Assembly: GCF_001553455.1 (NCBI RefSeq)
Contig: NZ_BBOX01000026.1
Location: forward strand, 1 to 64,000
Length of the DNA: 64,000 nt
Reading direction: 5' to 3'
Source of the DNA: Streptomyces hygroscopicus subsp. hygroscopicus
Lineage (GTDB): Bacteria; Actinomycetota; Actinomycetes; Streptomycetales; Streptomycetaceae
Shown: in pieces, positions 51,895 through 61,331 of the stretch
Layout: each line of letters opens with the position of its first letter
Position numbering within the stretch: the first letter of the stretch is position 1
Position numbers and translations under genes: made by a program
The notes under the pieces: model-generated
The model's input: the letters and a program-made list of their open reading frames with translations, nothing else
What the model was told of the DNA's origin: nothing
Database searches by the model: none

Positions 51895-54800
51895 ATGTCT
51901 GGTGCCGCCGGATCTGTCTCAGTGAGCATGCGCCGTGCCGATGGTGCGATCGTGCCGTCGGCCTGGCCTCACGCATGCATCAATGACCTGGAGACCTTGA
52001 CTCCGTGGCGGACGTTCCGCTGGCGTCACGGACAGAAGCATTATTCGGGGACATATTGGTCCTCGACGATGCGTGCTCACGTGATCTACGAGTCGAGGTT
52101 GGAGCTTACGCGCCTGCTGTATGCAGACTTTTCGCGTGACGAGCGTACCGTCTTCGCCCAGCCTTTTCTGATCACTGCGGAGGTGGACGGGAAGGTGCGG
52201 CGTCACGTGCCGGACTTTCTGATCCTCCGCGAGGGTCGGGTTCCTTTGGTGGTGGACGTCAAGCCCCGCGAGCTGCTCATACGTCCCAAGATCGCGTTTT
52301 CGCTCGGCTGGGCCCGAGAGACCGTGGAGGCATGCGGTTGGGACTATCAGGTCTGGTGTGAGCCGCCGGAGGAGGAGTTGGCCAATGTGCGATTCCTGGC
52401 TGGCTATCGACGCGATTGGCTCTTCGCCCCGGACCTGTTGGAAGAGTTGCGCAGCACTGACCTCGATGGGGCGACTCTGGGCGAGGCGTTTCGGTGCCTC
52501 CCACACCAGCCGCCCGAACTGGTGCGAGCGAGTGTGCTGCATCTGCTGTGGTCACAGGACTTCTCCACAGATCTGAGTGAGGTCCTGTCCAAGCGGCATG
52601 TGCTGCACCGAGGCCGAGCCTCAGTACTGGGGGCGGTACTGGATACGCCTCGTCAGCTTGTTGCGGAGCCCAAGGGCCGGGTGAGCGAAGCGAACCTGCC
52701 GCACCCAGGCGCAGTCCGAAGGAGGACAGGACGGATGAGCGGGAAAGGCGCGGTACGTGTCGGGGTGGGGACACGGTTTCGCTATGACGGTGAAGTCGTC
52801 ACGGTCGAGGAAATGTTCGGGGCTGCTGCGGGCAATGAGATCCTCGTCAAGGATGGGCGCGGCCGCAGATTCCGCCTCTCTCTGAGGGAGATCCTCACCT
52901 CCGGTCGCGGAAGTGTCATCGCGGAGGAGCCGGGACCGGCGTCGGACGACCCGGGGGAGGTGGCCTCGGTGGTTCTGGCCCAGCTCGATGAGGGCGAACT
53001 GGAGAGGGTCCGTGAACGGGCGGCTCACCTCAACGAGGTCATCTGTGGCTATAGGTCCGGCTCTCCTGAGCTGGCGGCGCCTGGGGAACCGCGCCCACAG
53101 TACGCGCCGGGCACCCCGAAGATGGCCCGTTACCAGGCCAAAGCAGATGAACTCGGAGTGGGCCTGCGCACTGTCAAGCGGTGGGTCAGCGCGTTCCACC
53201 ATGAGCGGGAAGCCGCACTGACACGCGGCCTTTCGGAGCGGCCGGCGGAGGCGGGGGGTGTGGGGCGGGCCGATCCGCGGTGGGTCGAGATGGCCTTGGA
53301 GATCATGGCGGAGCATACCGAGGCGTCTACTCCGAGCCAGGCGAAGGTCATCCGCAGCATGCGCCCTCGCTTGGAGGCTCGCTTTGGCAAGGGCGAGGTG
53401 CGGATCCCCGCACGGGCGACGGCCTACCGGTGGCTGAGCGAGTTGGAGAAGCGGCGACCGACGTTCCGGCTGAGCGCGAAGAGGAACCGGGACATCGCCG
53501 CCCGCCCGTCCGGTGTGTACGGCAAGCTGCGGCCGACCCGGCCGGGCGAGTACCTGCTGATGGACACCAACCGGCTCGATGTCTTCGCGATGGATCCCTT
53601 GACGCTGCGCTGGGTGCAGCCGGAGCTGACCGTCGCGATGGACTGGTATGACAGGTGCGTCACCGGGCTGCGGCTCACCCCGGTGTCCACCAAGGCCGTC
53701 GATGTCGCCGCAACCCTCTTTCAGACCTATCGCCCCGGCCCGGCGGGGAAGGACTGGCCACGCCATGCGGTCTGGCCCGACCACGGCATCCCCCGCACGG
53801 TTCTGCTGGACCGGGACGCGATCGAGGGCCCGATGGCGGACGCGGCAGCCAGGGTGACAGGACAGGGCGCTGCGGGGCCGGCGCTCGTTCCGGAGACGCT
53901 GGTGGTCGATCACGGCAAGGTCTACGTCTCTGAGCACATCACCTCTGTCTGCCAGCGGCTGGGCATCTCCATCCAGCCCGCCCGCCTGCGCACGGGCCGC
54001 GACAAAGGACCCATTGAGCGGTTCTTCCGGACTCTGCGCGAGGGACTTTTGGAGACGCTACCCGGCTACAAGGGGCCGGACATCTACGCACGGGGTGTGA
54101 ACCCGGAGGGGGAGGCGTTCTTCTTCCTCAACGAGTTGGAGGCGATCATCCGTGAGTGGGTCGCCGTGATCTACCACCACCGCCCCCACGATGGTCTCGT
54201 CGATCCGCGCGTGCCGGGGCTGGATCTGTCTCCGGCGGTCATGTTCGACCACGGCATCGCCCGCGCCGGATACGTCGAGGTCCCGCGCGATAGGGATCTG
54301 GGCTTTGAGTTCCTCAAGACGGACTGGCGACCGATTCATCACTACGGCGTGGAGATCCGCAGCTGCCGCTACAACGGTCCCGGGCTCAACGGGCTACGCA
54401 ATCAGACTAGCCCCTACACCGGACCGCGAGCCAAGGGGCGCTGGCCCATCCAGATCGATCCCGACGACATCAGCCGTGTCTTCTTCCGTCACCCCGAAAC
54501 CCGTAAGTGGCACACGCTGACCTGGGAACATGCACCAGCTGCGAAGTTCCCCGTCAGCGAGGAGGCTTTGGAGCTGGCCCGGCGGATGGCCGCGCACAAG
54601 TACCGCTACCCCGACGACGAGAGCGCGGTGGCTGAGCTGCTGGAGCGCTGGAACCTCGGGCTGGGCATGACGATGTCCGAGCGGCGGATCGCCCTGCGGA
54701 TGGCACGGGAGCAGCCCGCCATCGAGCTTCCCTCCACCGATGCCGCCGACGAGGTCGCCGCGCTGCCGTCCGTGGCACGGGTCCTGGCAGCCGGCTCCAC

Positions 54801-54954
54801 GGCCGACCAGGAGGAAGAGGAGGAAGCGGGGCTGTATGAGGGGCAGCTGGCCGGTGATGACGACGATGACGACGAACTCGACGGCCCCGACCCCCATGGC
54901 GAGGGGCCCGGTGACGAGGACGACTTCTATGCAGACGCCCTGGAGGACGCGTGA
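51895..54954 (+). CDS. tnsAB: TnsA-TnsB fusion transposase (heteromeric Tn7-like)
   Basis: A 1019-residue protein. The TnsA endonuclease domain (about 25-235) has Glu in YESRLELTRLL (E66/E70), Asp107 in HVPDFLI and Lys123 in VVDVKP. The TnsB part (about 281-970) has HTH segments (YQAKADELGVGLRTVKRW) and the rve DDE core D557 (LLMDTNRLD), D672 (LVVDHGKVYV) and E708 (KGPIERFF). An acidic tail (EEEEEAG, DDDDDDE) ends the protein and may contact TnsC. TnsA would cut the 5' ends and TnsB the 3' ends, giving cut-and-paste movement. The ATG at 51895 has GGGAG; a GTG at 51826 would add 23 residues. GC is lower than in the flanking core genes. Confidence 0.9.
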   Translation: MSGAAGSVSVSMRRADGAIVPSAWPHACINDLETLTPWRTFRWRHGQKHYSGTYWSSTMRAHVIYESRLELTRLLYADFSRDERTVFAQPFLITAEVDGKVRRHVPDFLILREGRVPLVVDVKPRELLIRPKIAFSLGWARETVEACGWDYQVWCEPPEEELANVRFLAGYRRDWLFAPDLLEELRSTDLDGATLGEAFRCLPHQPPELVRASVLHLLWSQDFSTDLSEVLSKRHVLHRGRASVLGAVLDTPRQLVAEPKGRVSEANLPHPGAVRRRTGRMSGKGAVRVGVGTRFRYDGEVVTVEEMFGAAAGNEILVKDGRGRRFRLSLREILTSGRGSVIAEEPGPASDDPGEVASVVLAQLDEGELERVRERAAHLNEVICGYRSGSPELAAPGEPRPQYAPGTPKMARYQAKADELGVGLRTVKRWVSAFHHEREAALTRGLSERPAEAGGVGRADPRWVEMALEIMAEHTEASTPSQAKVIRSMRPRLEARFGKGEVRIPARATAYRWLSELEKRRPTFRLSAKRNRDIAARPSGVYGKLRPTRPGEYLLMDTNRLDVFAMDPLTLRWVQPELTVAMDWYDRCVTGLRLTPVSTKAVDVAATLFQTYRPGPAGKDWPRHAVWPDHGIPRTVLLDRDAIEGPMADAAARVTGQGAAGPALVPETLVVDHGKVYVSEHITSVCQRLGISIQPARLRTGRDKGPIERFFRTLREGLLETLPGYKGPDIYARGVNPEGEAFFFLNELEAIIREWVAVIYHHRPHDGLVDPRVPGLDLSPAVMFDHGIARAGYVEVPRDRDLGFEFLKTDWRPIHHYGVEIRSCRYNGPGLNGLRNQTSPYTGPRAKGRWPIQIDPDDISRVFFRHPETRKWHTLTWEHAPAAKFPVSEEALELARRMAAHKYRYPDDESAVAELLERWNLGLGMTMSERRIALRMAREQPAIELPSTDAADEVAALPSVARVLAAGSTADQEEEEEAGLYEGQLAGDDDDDDELDGPDPHGEGPGDEDDFYADALEDA
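52719..52737 (+). promoter_or_regulatory. Internal ribosome binding site and ATG at the TnsA/TnsB junction
   Basis: AAGGAGG (52719-52725) lies nine bases before an in-frame ATG (52735), which starts MSGKGAVRVGVGTRFRYDG, exactly where the TnsB part begins. A free TnsB of 739 residues could be made alongside the fusion. Confidence 0.6.
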
Positions 54955-56090
54955 GCGAGCCGAGGAGCGAGCGGCCACGGCTCGACAACCTGACGCTCTC
55001 CCGTAAGGAAGGTTTTCGCCAGCTGGCGCAGGCGCCACCGCGTATCCAGCCCGATGCACTCACGGCGGCAGACCTCGCCGCGCTTGGTGCCGCGGCACGC
55101 GCCGCCTATGACCGGCAGCGACGCAACTGGCACGCCAATCTCGGGCCCATCCGGACTCCGCAATTGGCCGCACTGCAAGAGGACCTGTGGGACATCGTCG
55201 ACAGCAACGTCCAGGACGGCGACAAGCCCAAAGGGGCGATCGCGGTCGATGCGTTTCCGGGTCTGGGAAAGACGACGGCCGTGCTGCACTTCGCACAGAA
55301 ATTCCATCTGCGCGAGATCGGGGAAGAGGGCGAGTTCACCGAAGCCGGCCACGAACGGTGGCCAGTATGCCGAGTGGGCTTGACCAGCAACGTCGGCATG
55401 AAGGACTTCAACCGCGCCATCTTGGAGTTCTTCGCCCACCCGGCCCGCTTCAGGGGGACGGGCGCTCAATTCCTGCAGCGGGCGCTGGACTGTGTCCTTG
55501 ACTGCGAGACCAAGGTCTTGATCATCGACGATCTGCACTTCTTGAGGTGGTCGGGCCGCAACGGCCGGGAGGTCAGTAACCACTTCAAGTACATCGCCAA
55601 CGAGTTCCCCGTGACCTTGATCTTCGTGGGTGTCGAACTGGCCAGCCGAGGCCTGTACTCCGAGGCGGACGAGGGCGGCGACGTCACGCTTGCCCAGACA
55701 GCCCGCCGCACCACACCCCTCACGATGGGGCCGTTCGCGGTGAACGATGACAAGCGTCGCCGTGAGTGGCGGAACCTTATGCTGTGGCTGGAGAAGCGCA
55801 TCGTGCTCGCGGAGAAGTTCCCCGGCATGCTGGCAGATGAGCTGTCGGACTATTTCTATGCCCGCACCACCGGACACATCGGCTCCCTGATGACACTGGT
55901 CAACCGCGGCTGTCAGCGGGCAATAAGGACCGGCACCGAACGGCTCGATGAGGACCTCTTGAACAGCGTCACGATCGACGCTGCTTCTGAGAAGGCTCGC
56001 CAACAGCTACAAGCGTCCCTGCGGGCCCGACGCTGGACGTCCAAGACAACCGCAGGCCGCAGCGCAACCACCAAGGTAGCCCGCGGCTGA
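54951..56090 (+). CDS. tnsC: TnsC/TniB-family AAA+ transposition ATPase
   Basis: A 379-residue AAA+ regulator that links the target selector to the transposase. Walker A PGLGKTTAV (Lys107) is within VDAFPGLGKTT, Walker B is VLIIDDLHFL (Asp193-Asp194), and a sensor region LIFVGVELASRGLY follows. The N-terminal 60 residues probably contact TniQ or TnsAB. The C-terminal tail is basic (SLRARRWTSKTTAGR). Its GTG overlaps the tnsAB stop by four bases and its stop shares one base with the tniQ ATG. Confidence 0.9.
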   Translation: MSEPRSERPRLDNLTLSRKEGFRQLAQAPPRIQPDALTAADLAALGAAARAAYDRQRRNWHANLGPIRTPQLAALQEDLWDIVDSNVQDGDKPKGAIAVDAFPGLGKTTAVLHFAQKFHLREIGEEGEFTEAGHERWPVCRVGLTSNVGMKDFNRAILEFFAHPARFRGTGAQFLQRALDCVLDCETKVLIIDDLHFLRWSGRNGREVSNHFKYIANEFPVTLIFVGVELASRGLYSEADEGGDVTLAQTARRTTPLTMGPFAVNDDKRRREWRNLMLWLEKRIVLAEKFPGMLADELSDYFYARTTGHIGSLMTLVNRGCQRAIRTGTERLDEDLLNSVTIDAASEKARQQLQASLRARRWTSKTTAGRSATTKVARG

Positions 56091-58390
56091 TGGGCCCGGT
56101 GCGCACGATCCCCCTGCGGACCGAGCCTGTGGCAGGGGAGGCACTGGACAGCTGGCTCGAAGCCCTGGCGTCCAGCAGCAGGGCCCCACTGACCCAGGTC
56201 GCCGACGCACTGGGACTTGGCGGACAGCGTTTCTCCAATCCACGGTGGGCCATCGCCCTGAGGCCCACGGAGCGTGAGCATCTTGCCGTGGCCACCGGCG
56301 TTGCTCCGGACGTTCTGCAGCGCATGACATTGGAACGCTGGCACGGCAGAGCACTCTTCATCGATCCCCAACGCCCCAGCGTCGACAGGCGGCGGTTGTG
56401 GGGAAGGGCATGCGGGTCCCGCTACTGTCCCCAGTGCTTGAAGGAATCCGGCGGACGCTGGCAGCTGTCGTGGCGTCTGGCCTTCACCTTCGCCTGCACA
56501 CGCCATCACATGCTCCTGGCGGATACCTGCCCGGCATGCGGTCAGATCCCCCGCAGCACGGCCCACTACACGGGAACCACACCCGCTTTGGGAATCTGTC
56601 CCACGCGAGCACGCGACGCACCGCGAGAACGCTGCAGGTACGACCTCCGCGAAACAACCACCCCACAGCTTCCCACCGACAGCCCCCTTCTTGGGACACA
56701 GCGACAGCTGAACGAACTGATCGAGGAAGAGCACGAGACAACGACAGCCTTTGCCGGCGTCTACGGCAGCAAGCACATTGCCATCGCGCAGGTCCTGGCG
56801 GACCTGCGGACCTTGGCCTTCCGCGTGTTGACCTGCGCTCACGACGACGACCTCGCCCGTTGGGGCGACGATGAGCTGGTACGCGCCTGTCACGCCTACC
56901 GTCAGGCCCCGCTCACCAGCTACGGAGGCGGCCGCCGGGCTCCACACACGAGAGGCTCATGGGTAGCACCCACCGACGCCGCAGCAGCCGGCCTTGCTCT
57001 CTCGGCGGCCTTCGACGGCCTGAGCGGCTGGGACGCGGACCGTCCCGTGGAGCGCCTCGAGTGGTTCACCGACCGCTTGCAGGAAGCAGGAGGCGGCATC
57101 GCCCACTGCGATATCGAACAGTGGAGCTCGGAGGTATCACCCGAGCTCGTCGCCCTCGTCCTCGGCGCGGTACACCGCAGCCAAGGTCGCCGGGCGGTAC
57201 GCCTACACTACCGCAGCACCACAGGGCGACCCCGACGCCCCGCCAAGGGGCTCTACCTACCACAGGCCAGAGCGCAGAAGATGCCGGCGAGCCTGTGGGA
57301 CACCTGGACCCTACGGATGATGCCGCAGTCCTTCAGCGGAAACCTGCGCTGGGCCACGGTCCAACAGGCCCTCGCGGTCAGCACACTGCAGGTCGGAGCC
57401 TGGGTCAACCTGCGCCAAGCCATGGACATGCTGGGCACGAACCTGCAGATGAAGACCCTCTCCCGAACAGTGGACACCCTCCACACCCATGAAAGTGGCC
57501 CCGAGATCCTTCGGACCCTGACCCTGCTTGCCGACCTGCTGGACAGCGACGGCTCCCCGATCAACTACGCACGACGCCGGAAGATCTTCGGAAAGCGCAG
57601 GGACTTCATCACCCTCGACGAATGGACGTGTATCAGGAGAAATGCAGGCCACAACTACCCCGCAAACTCCTTCGTGCACCACGCCAACAGGTGGATCTAC
57701 CAACGACTCACTGGCAGCCCCGTGAGGATGATGCCCGCCCCCACAACGCCGATCCCCGACGACAAGCCACGCAAGTATCCGCAGTTCACCTTCGACCTCC
57801 ACCCGTCGGAGACCGAGGCACTCACACGCTGCTGCTACACACTCCTTGCTGAGCACGACATCACCGAACCATTGTCATGGGCGCCTTCGATCCCAGCGGA
57901 TCTGGACACCTCGCGGCTGGCCGGGACGACTCTGGAGAGCGTCACTCCCCGTCAGGTGCACGTGCTGCTCCTGACGGGCACCCCGAGTGCATCCGGCGTC
58001 GCCAAGGCCCTCGGCACCAGCGCGGCCCACATCCGCTGCATTATCGACCGGCATCCGCTCAGTCGGCACGACATCGTCGCCGACCGCATCGAGAAGTGGC
58101 GCCAGCTGTATCTGTCCGGCCGATCGGTAGCCGAGATCGCCCGTGAAGTCGGTGGCGGGCATCAGACCATCCTCACCGAGCTCCGCCGCCTCGGCGTGGA
58201 AATCCGCCCCCGTGCTCCCCGCCACCAGTACACGCATCTGACCGAAGAAGTCATTCACCGCTACACCAAACTTGACCAGTCCCTCCAAGACATCGCCGAT
58301 GCCACGGGGATGTGCAAGGCAACCGTCCGAAACATTCTCGAACGAGAACAAGTTCCCCGACGACGCTGCGGACGACGCACCCTTCGGTAG
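56090..58390 (+). CDS. tniQ: TniQ/TnsD-family target-site selector
   Basis: A 766-residue protein. N-terminal TniQ domain (1-160) with zinc ligands Cys108, Cys113, Cys116, Cys136, His139/140, Cys147 and Cys150 (CPQC and CPAC pairs). A long middle region has no recognised fold. The C-terminus (about 610-765) contains three HTH-like segments (TPSASGVAKALGTSAAHIR, SGRSVAEIAREVGGGHQTIL, SLQDIADATGMCKATVRNIL). The large size is like TnsD, which binds a fixed chromosomal site, rather than the short TniQ of CRISPR-guided elements. It presumably recognises the rsmB 3' end (inference). Confidence 0.87.
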   Translation: MGPVRTIPLRTEPVAGEALDSWLEALASSSRAPLTQVADALGLGGQRFSNPRWAIALRPTEREHLAVATGVAPDVLQRMTLERWHGRALFIDPQRPSVDRRRLWGRACGSRYCPQCLKESGGRWQLSWRLAFTFACTRHHMLLADTCPACGQIPRSTAHYTGTTPALGICPTRARDAPRERCRYDLRETTTPQLPTDSPLLGTQRQLNELIEEEHETTTAFAGVYGSKHIAIAQVLADLRTLAFRVLTCAHDDDLARWGDDELVRACHAYRQAPLTSYGGGRRAPHTRGSWVAPTDAAAAGLALSAAFDGLSGWDADRPVERLEWFTDRLQEAGGGIAHCDIEQWSSEVSPELVALVLGAVHRSQGRRAVRLHYRSTTGRPRRPAKGLYLPQARAQKMPASLWDTWTLRMMPQSFSGNLRWATVQQALAVSTLQVGAWVNLRQAMDMLGTNLQMKTLSRTVDTLHTHESGPEILRTLTLLADLLDSDGSPINYARRRKIFGKRRDFITLDEWTCIRRNAGHNYPANSFVHHANRWIYQRLTGSPVRMMPAPTTPIPDDKPRKYPQFTFDLHPSETEALTRCCYTLLAEHDITEPLSWAPSIPADLDTSRLAGTTLESVTPRQVHVLLLTGTPSASGVAKALGTSAAHIRCIIDRHPLSRHDIVADRIEKWRQLYLSGRSVAEIAREVGGGHQTILTELRRLGVEIRPRAPRHQYTHLTEEVIHRYTKLDQSLQDIADATGMCKATVRNILEREQVPRRRCGRRTLR

Positions 58391-58640
58391 CGGTCCTTCG
58401 CAAGGAGGGACGCTTGCTATCAACGGGCGCCTGGAGCACCTCCGCGGCTCCGTCCTGGGATTCCGGAACCTCACCAACTACATCGCCCGGAGCTCGCTTG
58501 AAACCGGTGGATTCAGATCCCATCTACACCCTCAAATGCGATGAGCCGGTTTGTGCCGCGTGTGGCTCCGCCTAGGTTTTGTCTCTTTGGTCAATTGGGC
58601 CCGCAGGTGATCAGAAAGGCAGAACCTCGTTCACACCGTT

Positions 58641-60830
58641 CTAGCGATACCCCTGGACCTCGGGTGAGATCTTGAGTAGAGATTCTCGCTGATTCGAAGG
58701 GGTCTGCCGAGGGACCTCCACTGCTGTTGGCTGCAGTGGGGGTGTGCCAAAGAACGACTGGAAGATGAGGTCGAACTCGCAAGCAATCGATTCCTTGAAT
58801 ACCGGAAGCCCGCGGATGGCATCGGCGGTAGTGTAGCGCTCGCAGAACATGCGGGCCCGGTCGTTCTTGTTGTTCGACTCGTTGGCCTGGAGTTCGGGGT
58901 AGTAGGCTTCGATCGCCCCTCGCTCCCAGACATAGATGTCTTCGTGGCGAAGCGTCCTGAGCAGTTCCAGCTTCATCTCTGCCAGCTCCGGGTCATCGGC
59001 TTCTTCGAGAATCCGCCGGCTGGTTCCATAGGCGGAGCGGGCAAAGAACGCTTTCACGGCTGCGTCCACTTCCTCGAACTCGCATAGACCTTGTGCGTGT
59101 TCTTCGCTCTTGAGCTGTGCATGCTCCCACAAAGCCCGAGCGCTACCGTTCTTACTGAGACTCTTGAGGGTGCTGGCAGATACCGCGACGTCCTCGTTCT
59201 TCAGCAGTTCGTTGACCTTAGAGACGACCCGGTCACGCAGTTGCCGGCTGCTCGCGCCCAGTTTTTCGAACCCGTCAAGCAGCGCGTCTAGGTCCGCTAC
59301 GACCGCTACCCTCATCGCGAAGCGCTGGAAGAAGCTGCGGTACCGCTCGATGCTGCCTTTGCCTTCGACCTTGGCGATCGCAGCACCGTGCTTGTCGAAG
59401 TCCCACTGAGGGCTGAGGGTGCGCGCGATGTGAGGAATGAGAGTACGGTCGCTCGGCCCTTCCACGAGGAGTACGGAGGTGGCGAAGAAGGCCGCCTCGT
59501 TGTTCTCATGTGTGATGATCTCGAACTGATCGCGGGCGTCCATGTCGGACAGGTCGATCACGAAGGTCCGGCTGGCCGGGGGTTCCAGCGTGTGGTCCTT
59601 AACAACCTTGACAAAGGTGCCGGTCGCCCCTGGCGCACAGAATGCCGATGAGTGTGTGCTGACCAGGACATCGTTGTAGTTGGAAAACACGGTCAGGGCT
59701 TCGAAGAGCTGGCGCTGCGCCTGCGGATGCAGGAACACCTCGGGCTCCTCGAACAGCAACAAGCAGGGCTGTTGGGCACTGTCTGGCTGTGTTGGCTTCG
59801 AGGTCTTCATATCCACGTAGGCTCGCAGGATGGCGAAGGCCACCGACCGGCGCAGGCCGTCACCCTTGGTCTTGAACGGGCCGTTGATGCCGTCGTTGAC
59901 GGTGATCTGGGCGTCCTCCAGCAGGCTACGCAGGCGCGGCGGGGGAATCTCCAGGCGTACTCGTGCACGAGGGAAGGACTCCTGGAGATTGTGCTGGATC
60001 AGCGATTCGATCTGGCGGACCTCCGGTAGCCGACCGTCCGACTCGCTACCGTCCTCCTCCGAAACGACGTTCAGCTGGCTACGAAGCAGTTCGAAGGATG
60101 CTTCCAGCTGAGGTAATTGATGCTCGATGTCTTCGAACAAGATGGACAGCAGGCGTCCGAACGTCGCAGTGGAGCTGGTCTTGAGGTCGTCGTTGAGTTC
60201 CTTCACGGCCGGGATGTAGATGGGCTCCGGCAGCAGGGGAGCGACCGACTTGTCCAAGCCGGTCATCAGTGGGTCATCGCCAGTGGTGTACTCGTCGTCC
60301 CTAAGCGCACCGACGCATTCGGCCCATTCTCGCTCAACGGCGGTACGGGTGATCTTGCCCGTCAGTTTGGCAAAGATCTCCGGGTAGGCGAATTTAACGC
60401 TCTCCCCAAGCTCCTCGGTGGTGATCTTGGGCCGGAGGACCTCCTTCAGGGCTCCGTTGTGGAACCGGGCCTCCCTCGGCACCTTCCGGACCACCCAAAT
60501 TGTGCCCTTCCCGGCCCCCGCGTACGTTCGCGCTAGGGTCAGTCGTCCGTCCGCGACCACCGGCTCGATGCGTGAGCGGTGACTCTCCTCGAGGCGCTTG
60601 AGGTCTGCTGTGCCGATGCCGGCGAAGGTGAGCTGAATGCGGATGGGCAGCGAGGGGTTCAAGAAGTCGGTGTCGACTGCAGAGCCCGAGCGAAGGAACA
60701 TGTTGAGGGCCTGGAACACGGAGGACTTCCCCACGTTGTTCTCGCCGATGAGGCAGCCGAAGTGGGAGAACGACATGTCCACATGGCTCAGTCCGCGGAA
60801 GTTGTCGATCCTGATGTGTTCGAGGCGCAT
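58641..60830 (-). CDS. OLD-family ATP-dependent endonuclease
   Basis: A 729-residue protein. The N-terminal ABC/AAA15-type ATPase has Walker A GENNVGKSS (Lys35), a long coiled insert, signature-like KGDGLRRSVAFAILRAY and Walker B LLLFEEPEVFLHPQ, with a HSSAFC switch His. The C-terminal TOPRIM domain has Glu457 (LLVEGPSDR) and Asp513/Asp515 (VVADLDAL). OLD nucleases such as P2 Old act in phage exclusion. No helicase partner is adjacent, so it is not Gabija. The ATG at 60830 has GGAG seven bases upstream. It is the first cargo gene, convergent with tniQ. Confidence 0.9.
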   Translation of the reverse strand: MRLEHIRIDNFRGLSHVDMSFSHFGCLIGENNVGKSSVFQALNMFLRSGSAVDTDFLNPSLPIRIQLTFAGIGTADLKRLEESHRSRIEPVVADGRLTLARTYAGAGKGTIWVVRKVPREARFHNGALKEVLRPKITTEELGESVKFAYPEIFAKLTGKITRTAVEREWAECVGALRDDEYTTGDDPLMTGLDKSVAPLLPEPIYIPAVKELNDDLKTSSTATFGRLLSILFEDIEHQLPQLEASFELLRSQLNVVSEEDGSESDGRLPEVRQIESLIQHNLQESFPRARVRLEIPPPRLRSLLEDAQITVNDGINGPFKTKGDGLRRSVAFAILRAYVDMKTSKPTQPDSAQQPCLLLFEEPEVFLHPQAQRQLFEALTVFSNYNDVLVSTHSSAFCAPGATGTFVKVVKDHTLEPPASRTFVIDLSDMDARDQFEIITHENNEAAFFATSVLLVEGPSDRTLIPHIARTLSPQWDFDKHGAAIAKVEGKGSIERYRSFFQRFAMRVAVVADLDALLDGFEKLGASSRQLRDRVVSKVNELLKNEDVAVSASTLKSLSKNGSARALWEHAQLKSEEHAQGLCEFEEVDAAVKAFFARSAYGTSRRILEEADDPELAEMKLELLRTLRHEDIYVWERGAIEAYYPELQANESNNKNDRARMFCERYTTADAIRGLPVFKESIACEFDLIFQSFFGTPPLQPTAVEVPRQTPSNQRESLLKISPEVQGYR

Positions 60831-61331
60831 GGTGCTCCAGAGGATGCTCAAGCCGAGCGATCAGCGTAGAGACCCGCGTGGCATCGCCACCGGGATAAAG
60901 CGAGATCGGCTGACATGTCGGGAGTGAGTGGATTTGGGCCACCTTCAAGCCGAAGGGGGTCGCGTGACCAGAGAGGGCGCGACCGGTGGCGAAGGTGATG
61001 AATGCATGGCTTGGAGCCGTTACGGGAGGTCGGCCAGTGGCTACTTGCCTGTTCGAGGCATGGGCGTGGGTGCTTGCTCCATGGGTTCGCCTCCCATGAC
61101 GCCCGGGAAGGGGTAGACGGGGGGTGTACAGGTCGCCGTCCGCAGTCAGCTTGTTATGCCTCGTCCGCTTGCTTATCGGGTCCGCACGGCTGGACAAGTG
61201 TCGGACAGACAAGATGTGGTCAGCAGACTTCGTTATCGCGAACGTCGTCGGGCATAGGGGGTGTTGGCCATGGACCGTACGTGGCAAGATCGGGTCACTC
61301 ACGGTGAGCTTGGGTCTGCAGGGGGTTAGAA
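60831..61331. other. Divergent promoter spacer between OLD and ABC-3C genes
   Basis: About 500 bases without a credible gene. It contains related short elements GCTTGTTATGCC, GCTTGCTTATCGG and ACTTCGTTATCGCG (about 61150-61250) and a direct repeat GGACAAGTG / AGACAAGATG, which may be operator or promoter sequences for the ABC-3C operon. Confidence 0.5.

Noticed and set aside
58272-58575. Two small plus-strand frames at the end of tniQ, one ending TLKCDEPVCAACGSA
   Set aside because: They overlap the 3' end of tniQ in other frames, lack ribosome sites and show no recognisable family; the CxxC-like ending is probably chance.
58641-60830. Gabija or PARIS system
   Set aside because: The OLD-type protein has the ATPase and TOPRIM domains fused and no UvrD-like helicase or DUF4435 partner nearby, so only a stand-alone OLD nuclease is supported.
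60852-61331. Short plus-strand frames of 60-100 codons in the OLD/ABC-3C spacer
   Set aside because: No ribosome binding sites, no similarity, mutually overlapping; the stretch is better read as a divergent promoter region.
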